From assembly GCF_014200605.1 (NCBI RefSeq), contig NZ_JACHCE010000002.1, positions 425,300-489,299 on the forward strand: a DNA stretch of 64,000 nucleotides, read 5' to 3'. The stretch is from Pedobacter cryoconitis (GTDB lineage: Bacteria > Bacteroidota > Bacteroidia > Sphingobacteriales > Sphingobacteriaceae). A program made the translations under genes and the position numbers. A model generated the notes under the pieces. The model did no database searches, was not told the origin of the DNA, and was given only the letters and a program-made list of their open reading frames with translations. Positions within the stretch are counted from its first letter, which is position 1, and every line of letters starts with the position of its first letter. Shown here one piece after another: positions 1 to 7,839 of the stretch.

Positions 1-627
1 TGGAAGCAGACGTTCCCATGCACCTTTAGTAGGAAAAGGACCAGGTGCAATCGCATTCGTCCGGATTCCATATTTCCCCCATTCAACAGCCAATGAGCGG
101 GTCATAGCCAGTACGCCACCTTTAGCACAGGCCGAAGGCACAACGAAAGCCGAACCCGTAAAAGCATAGGTAGTCACAATATTTAAAATGCTTGCCGCTT
201 GTTTTTCTTTGATCCAGTGTTTACCAAACGCAAGCGTACAATTAACGGACCCTTTTAAAACGATATCTATCACTGTAGAAAAGGCATTGGCTGATAAACG
301 TTCAGTAGGAGAGATGAAATTTCCCGCTGCATTGTTCAGCAGGCTATCCACCCGTCCAAATGTCTTAAGCGTTTCTGCCAGTACATTTTCTACCTGCTCG
401 TAATCACGTACATCACAGGTTACAGCCAGCACTTTGCCACCTGTCTCTTTTTCCAGCTCATCAGCTGTCTTTTGTAATACATCACCTTTACGGCTCGTAA
501 TGACCAGGTTTGCGCCAAGTTTTAGAAAGTACGTTCCCATAGCCTTGCCCAGACCAGTACCGCCGCCTGTAATTACAATTGTTTTGCCTTTTAAAGCATC
601 ATCTCTTAACATCGGTTGATTATACAT
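1..627 (-). CDS. 2,4-dienoyl-CoA reductase, SDR family (partial, C-terminus cut by window edge)
   Basis: The reading frame begins with ATG at 627 and runs off the window start, giving 209 visible residues. A TGGGTGLG nucleotide-binding loop lies near residues 20-27 and an NNAAG motif follows. The usual YxxxK pair is absent. Instead a TTYAFTG segment is followed by PSACAKGG, then EWGKYGIR and APGPFPTKGA, which is the arrangement I recall for mitochondrial DECR1, where the catalytic Tyr lies about 15 residues before the Lys. The family reduces 2,4-dienoyl-CoA with NADPH so that polyunsaturated acyl chains can enter beta-oxidation. It starts 3 nt after the stop of the enoyl-CoA isomerase-like gene, so the two are probably cotranscribed. 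The exact substrate is inferred. Confidence 0.88.
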   Translation of the reverse strand, partial: MYNQPMLRDDALKGKTIVITGGGTGLGKAMGTYFLKLGANLVITSRKGDVLQKTADELEKETGGKVLAVTCDVRDYEQVENVLAETLKTFGRVDSLLNNAAGNFISPTERLSANAFSTVIDIVLKGSVNCTLAFGKHWIKEKQAASILNIVTTYAFTGSAFVVPSACAKGGVLAMTRSLAVEWGKYGIRTNAIAPGPFPTKGAWERLLP

Positions 628-630
628 AGC

Positions 631-1392
631 TTATTTCTTTTGCAGGTTATCAATGATCATTTTCAAAATATTTCTGGTGGATGGAGACCACCATTGTGCG
701 AGCATAATTTTTAAGGCCTCAGACTGATCAGCAGCAGTTGCAGTAATCAGCTCTTTTCTGATGTTCAGTTTACTCTGCTGCCAGGTATTAGGCTCTAAAG
801 CCATATATTTTCTTATCCTGCGTTCAGCAGCAGTCATAATGCTATCCTGGTTAACCAGTTCATCTACCAGGCCAATTGCTAAAGCTTCTTCCGGACTGAA
901 TAATTTCCCTTCCAGCAGACTCCTTGCCGCATGTCCCTTTCCTAGCCAGAAAGCGTATAGGCTGAAAATACTTTCAGGTACAATAATTCCAACAGGAACT
1001 TCATTCAGACCAATAATAAATTTGCCTTCGGCCATTATTCTGGCATCACAAGCCAGGGCGATGACACATCCTCCGGCAGGGGAATGACCATTGATTGCAG
1101 CAACCATAGGTTTTTTAAAAGCTGTGATTTTTGCGATGAAATCAAGAAATAAATGCCAGAAAGATTCAGCCTCTTCTTCATTATAACCATACAGCTCAAT
1201 CAGGTCGAGGCCGGCAGAAAAGAAATTCTCCCTGCCTGCGATGATTACACCGCCAATATTGTCATCATTGGCTATATTATGGAGCATATCAGTAAGCTCA
1301 GTAATCATTTCCCTGTTCAGGGCATTAGACTTACCCCTGTTAAGAGTTATTAGCGCTAAACGGTCTTTTATTGTCACATTTATTGTGTTCAT
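631..1392 (-). CDS. Delta3,Delta2-enoyl-CoA isomerase / enoyl-CoA hydratase family (crotonase fold)
   Basis: This is a 253-residue crotonase-fold protein. It carries SAGLDL and NGHSPAGGC, which form the oxyanion-hole loops, then ACDARIMA and IGLNEVPVGI. The GLNE glutamate and the loop layout match mitochondrial ECI1 better than classical EchA hydratases, which keep two catalytic glutamates. ECI1-type enzymes move a cis- or trans-3 double bond to trans-2 during breakdown of unsaturated fatty acids. The neighbour 3 nt downstream is a 2,4-dienoyl-CoA reductase, the other auxiliary enzyme of the same route, which supports the isomerase reading. It starts 7 nt after the upstream plug-domain gene. 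Plain hydratase activity cannot be excluded. Confidence 0.85.
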   Translation of the reverse strand: MNTINVTIKDRLALITLNRGKSNALNREMITELTDMLHNIANDDNIGGVIIAGRENFFSAGLDLIELYGYNEEEAESFWHLFLDFIAKITAFKKPMVAAINGHSPAGGCVIALACDARIMAEGKFIIGLNEVPVGIIVPESIFSLYAFWLGKGHAARSLLEGKLFSPEEALAIGLVDELVNQDSIMTAAERRIRKYMALEPNTWQQSKLNIRKELITATAADQSEALKIMLAQWWSPSTRNILKMIIDNLQKK

Positions 1393-1399
1393 AGCTTAT

Positions 1400-4090
1400 T
1401 TATTTTACTTCGTAAGTATATACTTTTCTGGCCGGATGACCTTCGGCATTGATTCCTTCTATAACAACTCTATAAGTTCCGGATTCGTCTGTATTGTAGA
1501 AATTAAATTTAGCAGTACCTGTAGTGGTAGTTGTTAAATGCGGGTTCCAGTAAACTGTAGTTCTCTTATCGGCGGCTCTTATGGTTTGCGGATTATCGTA
1601 TTTAGGAGAATAAAACTGTCTTACGGCATAGTAACCTGCTGGTGTAGTCGTAACCACTCCGGGTGCATATCTGGTATAGCCAGTATCTCCGCCTCTTTTT
1701 GTCGTGATGATTAAAACCCCTCCTGCTCCCTGAGATCCATATATAGCTGTATTACTACCACTTTTTAAAACCTCAATAGTTTCTACATCGGTAGACTGAA
1801 TGTTGTCCAGGAAATCTACGCCGACGCTGGTTCCATCCAGAACAATGTTCATTGGTATATTATTATTTCTGATCAGAAAAGCCTTTCCATCCCGGATCAC
1901 TAACCCGGCAACCCTCCCTTGTAAACATTGAGATAAAGTTGTGCAGTAACTTAAATCTGCAGCTCTGATAATCGCATCGGCACGGCCGGCACCATTTAAA
2001 TTCGCGGAGTTTTTTGCCTGTATTTTCTGTTGCACAATATTTACCTGATCAAGCGTATGACTTCTTTCCAATAAGCCCCTTTTGGTCAGATCGTCAAAAT
2101 AATTCTCACTCTTGATGATATAGCTTTGTATAGCCTCATTTACATTGACTTCAATATCGCCTGTATTTTTATTTTTGGTAACTATTTGTCCTGGAACACG
2201 GTCTATGCTAATTTCTACAAACTTTTTGTCTTTTGCATTTCTTGCCTGGACAACAAATTTTGTGCTGTCCCCAAACGTAAGGTTATCAAAGTTAAAGTGA
2301 CCTTTTGCATCTGTTAAAGTATCAAGCATGAAAATCCCACCGGCGTTCGAAAATATGGTAACCTTGCCATTAGGAATTGGTTTTCCTCCGGGGGTGGTCA
2401 CTGTTCCACTAACTTTTAGAGACTTCTCGGCAGAGAAAACAGGTTTTGTCAGTGTATTGCCCATAACATCTTTCCAGAGTAATCTGCTCCAGCCTTGTGT
2501 CAGCATCAGCTGATCCAGATTCTCCCTGGTTTGTTTACTGTTATCGCGGAAATACTGATTGGGTTTTTCAATATATCCTTTCAGGTCTGAACTCAATAAT
2601 AAAGAGGTGAAAATATTACTCTCATTGTCAGCATCGGGGGCAATAATGCTGGCATTAGTTACCGCAACAGAAAAGCTGCCTATAGTTGGTTTTCCTTCAT
2701 CTTTAGCAGATATCTCCAGCGGTACATTTTCTCTGATACCATATGTTTTCTTTAAATTCAGCAATTCGGCATCCATCTGATCTGCAGAGTTATTAATAAA
2801 GATTAGTCTTTCACCTACGGGAATATTGTCTGGTGTAAACAAAGTGAAATGGAGTATTCCCGAAGGCAGATCTTTTTTATTCAGTGCAAGCATGCTGACC
2901 TGTTTGATGGTCGCTACTTTTAATACGGTCGATACCGCATTGTTATGCTGGATAACCAGTTTCATTTCCCCTTTATTCAATAAAGGTTCACTGATCAGAA
3001 GTTTAACATTTACTTTGTTGCTATCTGTATTGTTTACCGTCATTACATAGCCGGTAGTAAGTGCTTTAGGTAGGGGAACGTTCTGAACAGTACCGTCTTT
3101 CAGCTTAATTTTAGCCGTATAGGTTTTTCCCGGCTGGGGGTTCAGCACGAAACTACCCATGCCCAGGTGTGTAGTTTTGAAGGTCAGTACTTCTGCGCCG
3201 TCATTATCTGCAATAACACCCGAAACGTTTTCACCAAGACCAGAAGAATTAACTGCTTTTATACCCACCCTTGAAGGCAGGTCTTCTACCAGGTTCCCGC
3301 TTTCAGGAAACAGCTGGACAGAAACTGCATCTGAGACTGCTTTAACCGGAATAGTCTTTACTATTTTTTCTTTGCCCGGTAAAGTAAGTGTCGCAGTTAT
3401 TTTACCGGATACAAAGCTATCTGATAATTTACTGTTGAACGAAATCGTCACAGCTCCCTGTGCATTGGTCACCGCTTTACCTCTTTCTACTGTTTTATCT
3501 TTGAGCTGTACAATATAATTCACAGAGGCCTCTGCATAAGGCTGTCCTTTTTTGTCTGTAAACGTAATTACTGCATTTACATGATCTTCATTGCCAGTTT
3601 TGCTATAAGTATATTTCGTGCTGGTTAAGACCTTGTTCGACCATGCATTGCCAATTTTTATGGTCTTATCGTAGAAAAAATCAGGACCGGCATTTCTCAT
3701 CCACTGGGTGTAGGCCCTGATCCTGTAATTCCCTTCCGGCAGGGTATCAGTCAGCTTGAAATCTCCCCAGGATAATCCGGATTCCAGCGGAAGTTTGAGC
3801 TGGCGTTTTACGGAGTCATTTTCATTAATCAGGTCTACATATAAAATATTACTGATTTTAGAGAGCTGATTAGTAGAGTTATCGGTTACATAAGCTTTGA
3901 ACCATATATTATCGCCGATGGCATAATAAGGTTTGTCCAGGTGCAGGTGAACTTTTTCCTGAGGGTTCTCCTCATTGTAATCCGTAAGTTTTTTTAGAAG
4001 CGTTTCGAAGGGGTCATCTGCTAATCTGAAAGCGGAAGAAAGTGCGCATACCAGTAAAAAAAGGCAGGCGTAAATATATTTGGTTTTCAT
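1400..4090 (-). CDS. MG2-domain / carboxypeptidase-regulatory / TonB-plug outer-membrane protein
   Basis: The product has 896 residues from ATG at 4090. An upstream alternative start at 4138 would lie inside a terminator hairpin and lacks the signal peptide. Order of parts: signal peptide (MKTKYIYACLFLLVCALSS), an alpha-2-macroglobulin MG2-like domain at about 45-145 (HLHLDKPYYAIGD), further Ig-like segments, a carboxypeptidase-like regulatory domain at about 550-640, and a TonB plug domain at about 690-800 (IVLDG, YGSQGAGGVLIITTKRG). No beta-barrel follows the plug; only about 100 residues remain. It is therefore not a complete TonB-dependent transporter, although the family is common in Bacteroidota. 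Partner and substrate are unknown. It heads a run with the two beta-oxidation genes (7-nt gap). Confidence 0.82.
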   Translation of the reverse strand: MKTKYIYACLFLLVCALSSAFRLADDPFETLLKKLTDYNEENPQEKVHLHLDKPYYAIGDNIWFKAYVTDNSTNQLSKISNILYVDLINENDSVKRQLKLPLESGLSWGDFKLTDTLPEGNYRIRAYTQWMRNAGPDFFYDKTIKIGNAWSNKVLTSTKYTYSKTGNEDHVNAVITFTDKKGQPYAEASVNYIVQLKDKTVERGKAVTNAQGAVTISFNSKLSDSFVSGKITATLTLPGKEKIVKTIPVKAVSDAVSVQLFPESGNLVEDLPSRVGIKAVNSSGLGENVSGVIADNDGAEVLTFKTTHLGMGSFVLNPQPGKTYTAKIKLKDGTVQNVPLPKALTTGYVMTVNNTDSNKVNVKLLISEPLLNKGEMKLVIQHNNAVSTVLKVATIKQVSMLALNKKDLPSGILHFTLFTPDNIPVGERLIFINNSADQMDAELLNLKKTYGIRENVPLEISAKDEGKPTIGSFSVAVTNASIIAPDADNESNIFTSLLLSSDLKGYIEKPNQYFRDNSKQTRENLDQLMLTQGWSRLLWKDVMGNTLTKPVFSAEKSLKVSGTVTTPGGKPIPNGKVTIFSNAGGIFMLDTLTDAKGHFNFDNLTFGDSTKFVVQARNAKDKKFVEISIDRVPGQIVTKNKNTGDIEVNVNEAIQSYIIKSENYFDDLTKRGLLERSHTLDQVNIVQQKIQAKNSANLNGAGRADAIIRAADLSYCTTLSQCLQGRVAGLVIRDGKAFLIRNNNIPMNIVLDGTSVGVDFLDNIQSTDVETIEVLKSGSNTAIYGSQGAGGVLIITTKRGGDTGYTRYAPGVVTTTPAGYYAVRQFYSPKYDNPQTIRAADKRTTVYWNPHLTTTTTGTAKFNFYNTDESGTYRVVIEGINAEGHPARKVYTYEVK

Positions 4091-4108
4091 AATATAGAGT
4101 AAAAAATA

Positions 4109-4136
4109 GAGCCTCAATATAGTTATATTGAGGCTC
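4109..4136 (-). terminator. Perfect 13-bp hairpin followed by a T-run, terminator of dcd
   Basis: Arms at 4109-4121 and 4124-4136 are perfectly complementary around a 2-nt loop. Read leftwards, the hairpin is followed by a run of six Ts (4101-4106 on the plus strand are A). It lies 26 nt past the dcd stop and only 18 nt before the start codon of the plug-domain gene. Confidence 0.75.
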
Positions 4137-4161
4137 AAATGCTATATTATTAATGCAAAGT

Positions 4162-4698
4162 TTAAAAATGGTTCTTCCACATCATGCTTTCTACCGGCTT
4201 GGTAGTTTTGTTACTATATTTCGCATCATCTTTAGCATTATACATCTTTTCGATGTCCCCTTCCACCACAAAATAAATCAGTTGCCCGATAGGCATACCC
4301 GCATAAATTCTGACTGGCTGTGCACATGAAATTTCAAGTGTCCAGGTATTGCAGAAACCTACGTCGCCTTTTCCGGCGGTAGCATGGATGTCAATTCCTA
4401 AACGTCCGGTGCTCGATTTTCCTTCAAGAAAAGGAACATGTGCATGTGTTTCTGTATATTCAAGGGTTACACCCAGATATAAAGTTCCCGGCTGTAAAAC
4501 AAAGCCGTCTTTTGGGATTTCAAAATGCTGAATTTTATTATGTGCCCTGGCATCAAGTACCCTGTCAGTATAAGTCGCCAGGTATTTTCCCAAATGAACA
4601 TCATAGGAATTTGTGCCTAAACAACCTGGATCAAAGGGTTCAATAATTATTGCACCTTTGTCAATCTCTTCTAGAATACGCTTATCGGAAAGTATCAT
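4162..4698 (-). CDS. dcd: dCTP deaminase
   Basis: This 178-residue protein of the dUTPase/Dcd superfamily deaminates dCTP to dUTP for thymidylate synthesis. The active-site segment KSSTGRLGI holds the conserved Ser and Arg, and WTLEIS holds the general-base Glu of the family. GDVGFCNTWT is the region that separates Dcd from dUTPase. The length is slightly shorter than E. coli Dcd (193). It is divergent from the phosphopantetheinyl transferase gene, with a 65-bp intergenic region. A strong hairpin terminator follows. Mono- versus bifunctional (deaminase plus dUTPase) activity cannot be decided from sequence alone. Confidence 0.95.
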   Translation of the reverse strand: MILSDKRILEEIDKGAIIIEPFDPGCLGTNSYDVHLGKYLATYTDRVLDARAHNKIQHFEIPKDGFVLQPGTLYLGVTLEYTETHAHVPFLEGKSSTGRLGIDIHATAGKGDVGFCNTWTLEISCAQPVRIYAGMPIGQLIYFVVEGDIEKMYNAKDDAKYSNKTTKPVESMMWKNHF

Positions 4699-4708
4699 TT
4701 GTAAAGTC

Positions 4709-4744
4709 TTTGGGCGAAATTATGATTAATTTAAGATACTTTTG
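4709..4744 (+). promoter_or_regulatory. Candidate Bacteroidota-type promoter for the PPTase-lipB operon
   Basis: TACTTTTG at 4737-4744 matches the TAnnTTTG -7 element exactly. TTTG at 4709-4712 could be the -33 element, but the 24-nt spacer is longer than usual. The start codon at 4764 lies 19 nt beyond the -7 box. Confidence 0.4.
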
Positions 4745-4763
4745 CATTGATTTTTTAAATACG

Positions 4764-5399
4764 ATGCCTGTAATCTATAATAAAGACGTTGACGATCAAA
4801 CCACGCTTGCGGTATGGAAAATTGAAGAGCGGGAAGAAGACCTGATTTCAGGGTTGCAGTTAAAGCAGCATGAACTGGATTTTCTGGCTACTCTGAACAA
4901 CGGTAAACGGCTGTTGCACTGGCTAAGTACGCGATTACTTTTGCGAACCATGCTAAATACAGCAGACTATATCGATTGCCGGATTGATGAACATGGCAAG
5001 CCGTATCTGGTTAATTCTGATTATACGATTTCATTAAGCCACTCTTTTGATTACGCTGTCGTTATGATTGGTAAAAAAAATGGGGTAGGCGTAGATATTG
5101 AAAGGATCGAACCGAAAATTCACCGTATTCAGCAAAAGTTCCTGTCCGCTCCCGAGTTGTTACATATCGGGGATAATACCGATGGGCTTTATGTTTGCTG
5201 GTGTGTAAAAGAAGCTATCTATAAATGGTACGGTAAAAAAGGACTGGAATTTAAAAAACATATTCATATACAGCCTTTTGACTTGAAGGAAGAAGGAACA
5301 CTGACTGCTTTTGTAGATTTGCCGCAGGGGAGAAGAATTTTAACAGCGAGCTATTTTAAAACTGCAGATGGTTATATGCTCGGATACATAGTTGCCTAA
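4764..5399 (+). CDS. 4'-phosphopantetheinyl transferase superfamily protein
   Basis: The product has 211 residues from ATG at 4764; longer in-frame starts would run back into dcd and its promoter region. It carries the PPTase signature GVGVDIER (Mg-binding Asp), and WCVKEAIYKWYGKKG, the W-x2-KEA-x3-K motif. It transfers phosphopantetheine from CoA to a serine on acyl or peptidyl carrier proteins. Size and motif layout fit the Sfp-like rather than the short AcpS class. lipB follows after 12 nt; both enzymes modify carrier domains and both depend on acyl carrier metabolism. It may be the general PPTase of the cell; the target carrier is not visible. Confidence 0.88.
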   Translation: MPVIYNKDVDDQTTLAVWKIEEREEDLISGLQLKQHELDFLATLNNGKRLLHWLSTRLLLRTMLNTADYIDCRIDEHGKPYLVNSDYTISLSHSFDYAVVMIGKKNGVGVDIERIEPKIHRIQQKFLSAPELLHIGDNTDGLYVCWCVKEAIYKWYGKKGLEFKKHIHIQPFDLKEEGTLTAFVDLPQGRRILTASYFKTADGYMLGYIVA

Positions 5400-5411
5400 A
5401 CTTTGATAGAA

Positions 5412-6107
5412 ATGAACAAGAAAGTGAAATTTGTTGACTGGGGATTGGTGGATTATCAGGATGCCTGGAATAACCAGGAACTTATTTTCAAAGATACTAT
5501 TGCCGTTAAAACAAACAACAGAATACAGGAGATAACTGATGAAACTCCTAATTTCCTGATATTTTGTGAACATCCTCATGTTTATACGCTGGGAAAAAGC
5601 GGACATCCGGAATATCTTTTACTGGACGAAGAAGGTCTGAAAGAAAAAAATGCTTCTTATTATAAAACTAACCGTGGTGGTGATATTACCTATCATGGGC
5701 CTGGCCAGATTGTAGGATACCCGATCCTGGATCTGGATAATTTCTTTACCGATATCCATTTATACCTCAGAACACTCGAAGAAGCAGTTATCCTGACACT
5801 TGGTGATTATGGAATTACCGCTGGCAGATATCCTGGATTTACAGGGGTATGGCTGGACGCTGACAATGAAAAAGCAAGAAAAATATGTGCATTAGGTGTT
5901 CGCTGCAGCCGCTGGGTAACGATGCATGGCTTTGCCTTTAACGTAAATGCAGACCTGGATTATTTCAAAAATATAATTCCCTGTGGGATAGATGATAAGG
6001 ATGTGACTTCTATGCAAAAGGAACTTGGTCACGAATTAAATTTGTCTGAAGTGAAAAATGTGCTTAAAAAACACATAGCTACTCTATTTCAAATGGAGTT
6101 ATATTAA
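5412..6107 (+). CDS. lipB: Octanoyl-[acyl-carrier-protein]:protein N-octanoyltransferase
   Basis: The product has 231 residues from ATG at 5412; a TTG three codons earlier is a poorer start. LipB moves octanoate from acyl carrier protein to lipoyl domains, the first step of lipoate assembly. Conserved blocks are NRGGDITYHGPGQIVGYPI, RKICALGV (catalytic Lys), MHGFAFNVN, and IIPCGI (catalytic Cys) followed by VTSM. It lies in an apparent operon with the phosphopantetheinyl transferase, which makes active carrier protein. LipA is not in this window. Confidence 0.95.
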   Translation: MNKKVKFVDWGLVDYQDAWNNQELIFKDTIAVKTNNRIQEITDETPNFLIFCEHPHVYTLGKSGHPEYLLLDEEGLKEKNASYYKTNRGGDITYHGPGQIVGYPILDLDNFFTDIHLYLRTLEEAVILTLGDYGITAGRYPGFTGVWLDADNEKARKICALGVRCSRWVTMHGFAFNVNADLDYFKNIIPCGIDDKDVTSMQKELGHELNLSEVKNVLKKHIATLFQMELY

Positions 6108-6184
6108 TTTATTGTTATTTGTCAGATTTTAGTAAAACAATTATTTATTTTTTTTCTTATATTACCAAATAAAAAAAATAAATT

Positions 6185-6730
6185 ATGGATTATAACTCTT
6201 CAGGAACTTCACCGCTGTCTACAGGAGTAGGCGTCTTTGGGGGATTATTGTATTTTGCTATTCTTGTGCTTGTGGTCTACTCCATGTGGAGAGTCTTCGA
6301 AAAAGCAGGTAAACCAGGATGGGCGGCAATTATTCCGATCTACAACCTGATCATTTTACTGGAAATTATTGGTAAGCCACCGATCTGGATATTATGGTTG
6401 ATCCTTCCATGTACCAACGTGATTTTCTATGTCTGGTCATTGAACCTGTTAGCCAAGAGCTTTGGTAAAAGTGAAGGTTTTACAGTTGGTTTGATTTTGC
6501 TTCCTTTTATATTTTATCCTTTACTGGCTTTCACAGATGCAAGATACCTTGGCCCGTCAGCTAAAGAAGCAAATGGGTTTGGTCCTAATAATCAATTTGG
6601 TGCAAACAATCCTTTTGGAGGAAATAATCCTTTTGGGGCAAATAATCCATTTAATCAGCCACCAAATACACCGCCTAACACGCCGCCAACACCTCCATCG
6701 TCAACACCTATACCTCCACCAGAGGCTTAA
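6185..6730 (+). CDS. DUF5684-like membrane protein with Asn-Pro-Phe-Gly repeat tail
   Basis: This 181-residue integral membrane protein has about four hydrophobic segments in residues 12-120. It contains the segment FEKAGKPGWAAIIPIYN typical of the DUF5684 / signal-peptidase-associated family, and YLGPS at the end of the membrane part. Residues from about 130 form a low-complexity tail: four imperfect NNPFG-type units, then a Pro/Thr/Ser-rich stretch ending in PPPEA. The tail is probably disordered and exposed. The function is unknown. A DUF2752 gene follows 5 nt later. Confidence 0.75.
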   Translation: MDYNSSGTSPLSTGVGVFGGLLYFAILVLVVYSMWRVFEKAGKPGWAAIIPIYNLIILLEIIGKPPIWILWLILPCTNVIFYVWSLNLLAKSFGKSEGFTVGLILLPFIFYPLLAFTDARYLGPSAKEANGFGPNNQFGANNPFGGNNPFGANNPFNQPPNTPPNTPPTPPSSTPIPPPEA

Positions 6731-6735
6731 TTTCA

Positions 6736-7071
6736 ATGCATAAAATATTTATTTTATCTGCTTTCTCTTCTATTCTAGAGAAAGCAGATAATTATATGCT
6801 CCCTTGCCCTTTTAAATATCTTACCGGATATGATTGTCCCGGCTGCGGGTTTCAGCGGTCTTTTCTGGCCTTGCTTAAGGGTGATTTTCATCATAGTTTT
6901 TATCTATATCCTGCCACTGTTCCTATATTGATAACCCTGATAACCGGGCTTTCTGCTCATTTCTGGTGGGGTCCGAAAAGTAAAAGCCTGATTAATGTGA
7001 TGTACATGATTACCGCATCAATCATTACTGTGAGTTATCTCTTTAAAGTGTTCACGCCTCATATTCATTAA
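6736..7071 (+). CDS. DUF2752 family membrane protein
   Basis: The product has 111 residues from ATG at 6736, or 91 if translation starts at ATG 6796. The family signature is clear: MLPCPFKYLTGYDCPGCGFQRS, where CPGCGFQRS is the hallmark cysteine motif. Two membrane segments follow (about 55-75 and 88-105). Homologous proteins often begin at the MLPCP methionine, and the first 20 codons here lie in a strong hairpin, so the shorter form is plausible. Function is unknown; the gene sits 5 nt after the DUF5684-like gene, suggesting a joint membrane role. Confidence 0.82.
   Translation: MHKIFILSAFSSILEKADNYMLPCPFKYLTGYDCPGCGFQRSFLALLKGDFHHSFYLYPATVPILITLITGLSAHFWWGPKSKSLINVMYMITASIITVSYLFKVFTPHIH
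6754..6791. repeat. 14-bp perfect inverted repeat around the DUF2752 start
   Basis: Arms 6754-6767 and 6778-6791 are perfectly complementary with a 10-nt loop. The repeat falls between two possible start codons of the DUF2752 gene (6736 and 6796). No T-run follows, so it is a weak intrinsic terminator candidate; it could equally be a translational control hairpin. Confidence 0.6.
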
Positions 7072-7122
7072 TAATTTATTACCTTCAACATCTGATTCTG
7101 CATATCTCCCGTAAATTTCTAT

Positions 7123-7839
7123 ATGAAGCTAACGACAACATTTATCCTGCTGATTTTTTTGTCAGGATGCGGAAAGAATTTAACAAATGGCATGAATAAA
7201 ACTGTGATACCTCCAAACGATCCGCATACAGACCAGTTGACTTACCTTGCATTGGGAGACTCCTATACGATTGGGGAGCAAGTAAGCCCAAATGAAAGTT
7301 TTCCTTATCAGTTAAGGGCAAAGCTGAATAAACAATCCATCAACTTAGCTATACCTCAAATTATTGCGACAACAGGCTGGACTACCGGAGAACTCATTGC
7401 TGGAATTAAAGCAGAAACGACTGCGCCGAAATATGATCTGGTTACCCTGTTAATTGGCGTTAATAATCAATACAGGGGTAATTCAATAGCTGTTTACCGT
7501 ACAGAGTTTCAGGAACTGCTTAAAACTGCCATTAGCTTTGCAGGTGGAAATGCAGCACATGTATTTGTAGTCTCCATACCAGACTGGGGCGCTACACCTT
7601 TTGGGGCGCAAAGCGGGAGAGACGTCAAAACTATTGCTAAAGAAATAGATGCTTTCAATGCGGTCAATAAAGAGGAGGCATTAAAAGCGGGAATAAATTA
7701 TACCGATATCACGCCCGGTTCGAGAAATGCATCAGCAGATGCCTCACTGGTTGCGGGTGACGGGCTTCATCCTTCCGGAAAAATGTATAAAGAATGGGTC
7801 GATAGTCTCAGCCCATCCATTCTTAAAACATTTAAATAA
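7123..7839 (+). CDS. SGNH/GDSL hydrolase lipoprotein
   Basis: This 238-residue protein has a lipoprotein signal peptide (lipobox LSGC at about 13-16), so it is probably membrane-anchored. The SGNH blocks are visible: LALGDSYTIG with the nucleophile Ser, LLIGVNN in place of the common GxND block (the Asn is kept), and DGLHPSG with the Asp and His of the triad. It is a likely esterase or acetylhydrolase; the substrate is unknown. Its stop codon directly abuts the stop of the convergent L-serine ammonia-lyase gene, with no terminator between. Confidence 0.85.
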   Translation: MKLTTTFILLIFLSGCGKNLTNGMNKTVIPPNDPHTDQLTYLALGDSYTIGEQVSPNESFPYQLRAKLNKQSINLAIPQIIATTGWTTGELIAGIKAETTAPKYDLVTLLIGVNNQYRGNSIAVYRTEFQELLKTAISFAGGNAAHVFVVSIPDWGATPFGAQSGRDVKTIAKEIDAFNAVNKEEALKAGINYTDITPGSRNASADASLVAGDGLHPSGKMYKEWVDSLSPSILKTFK

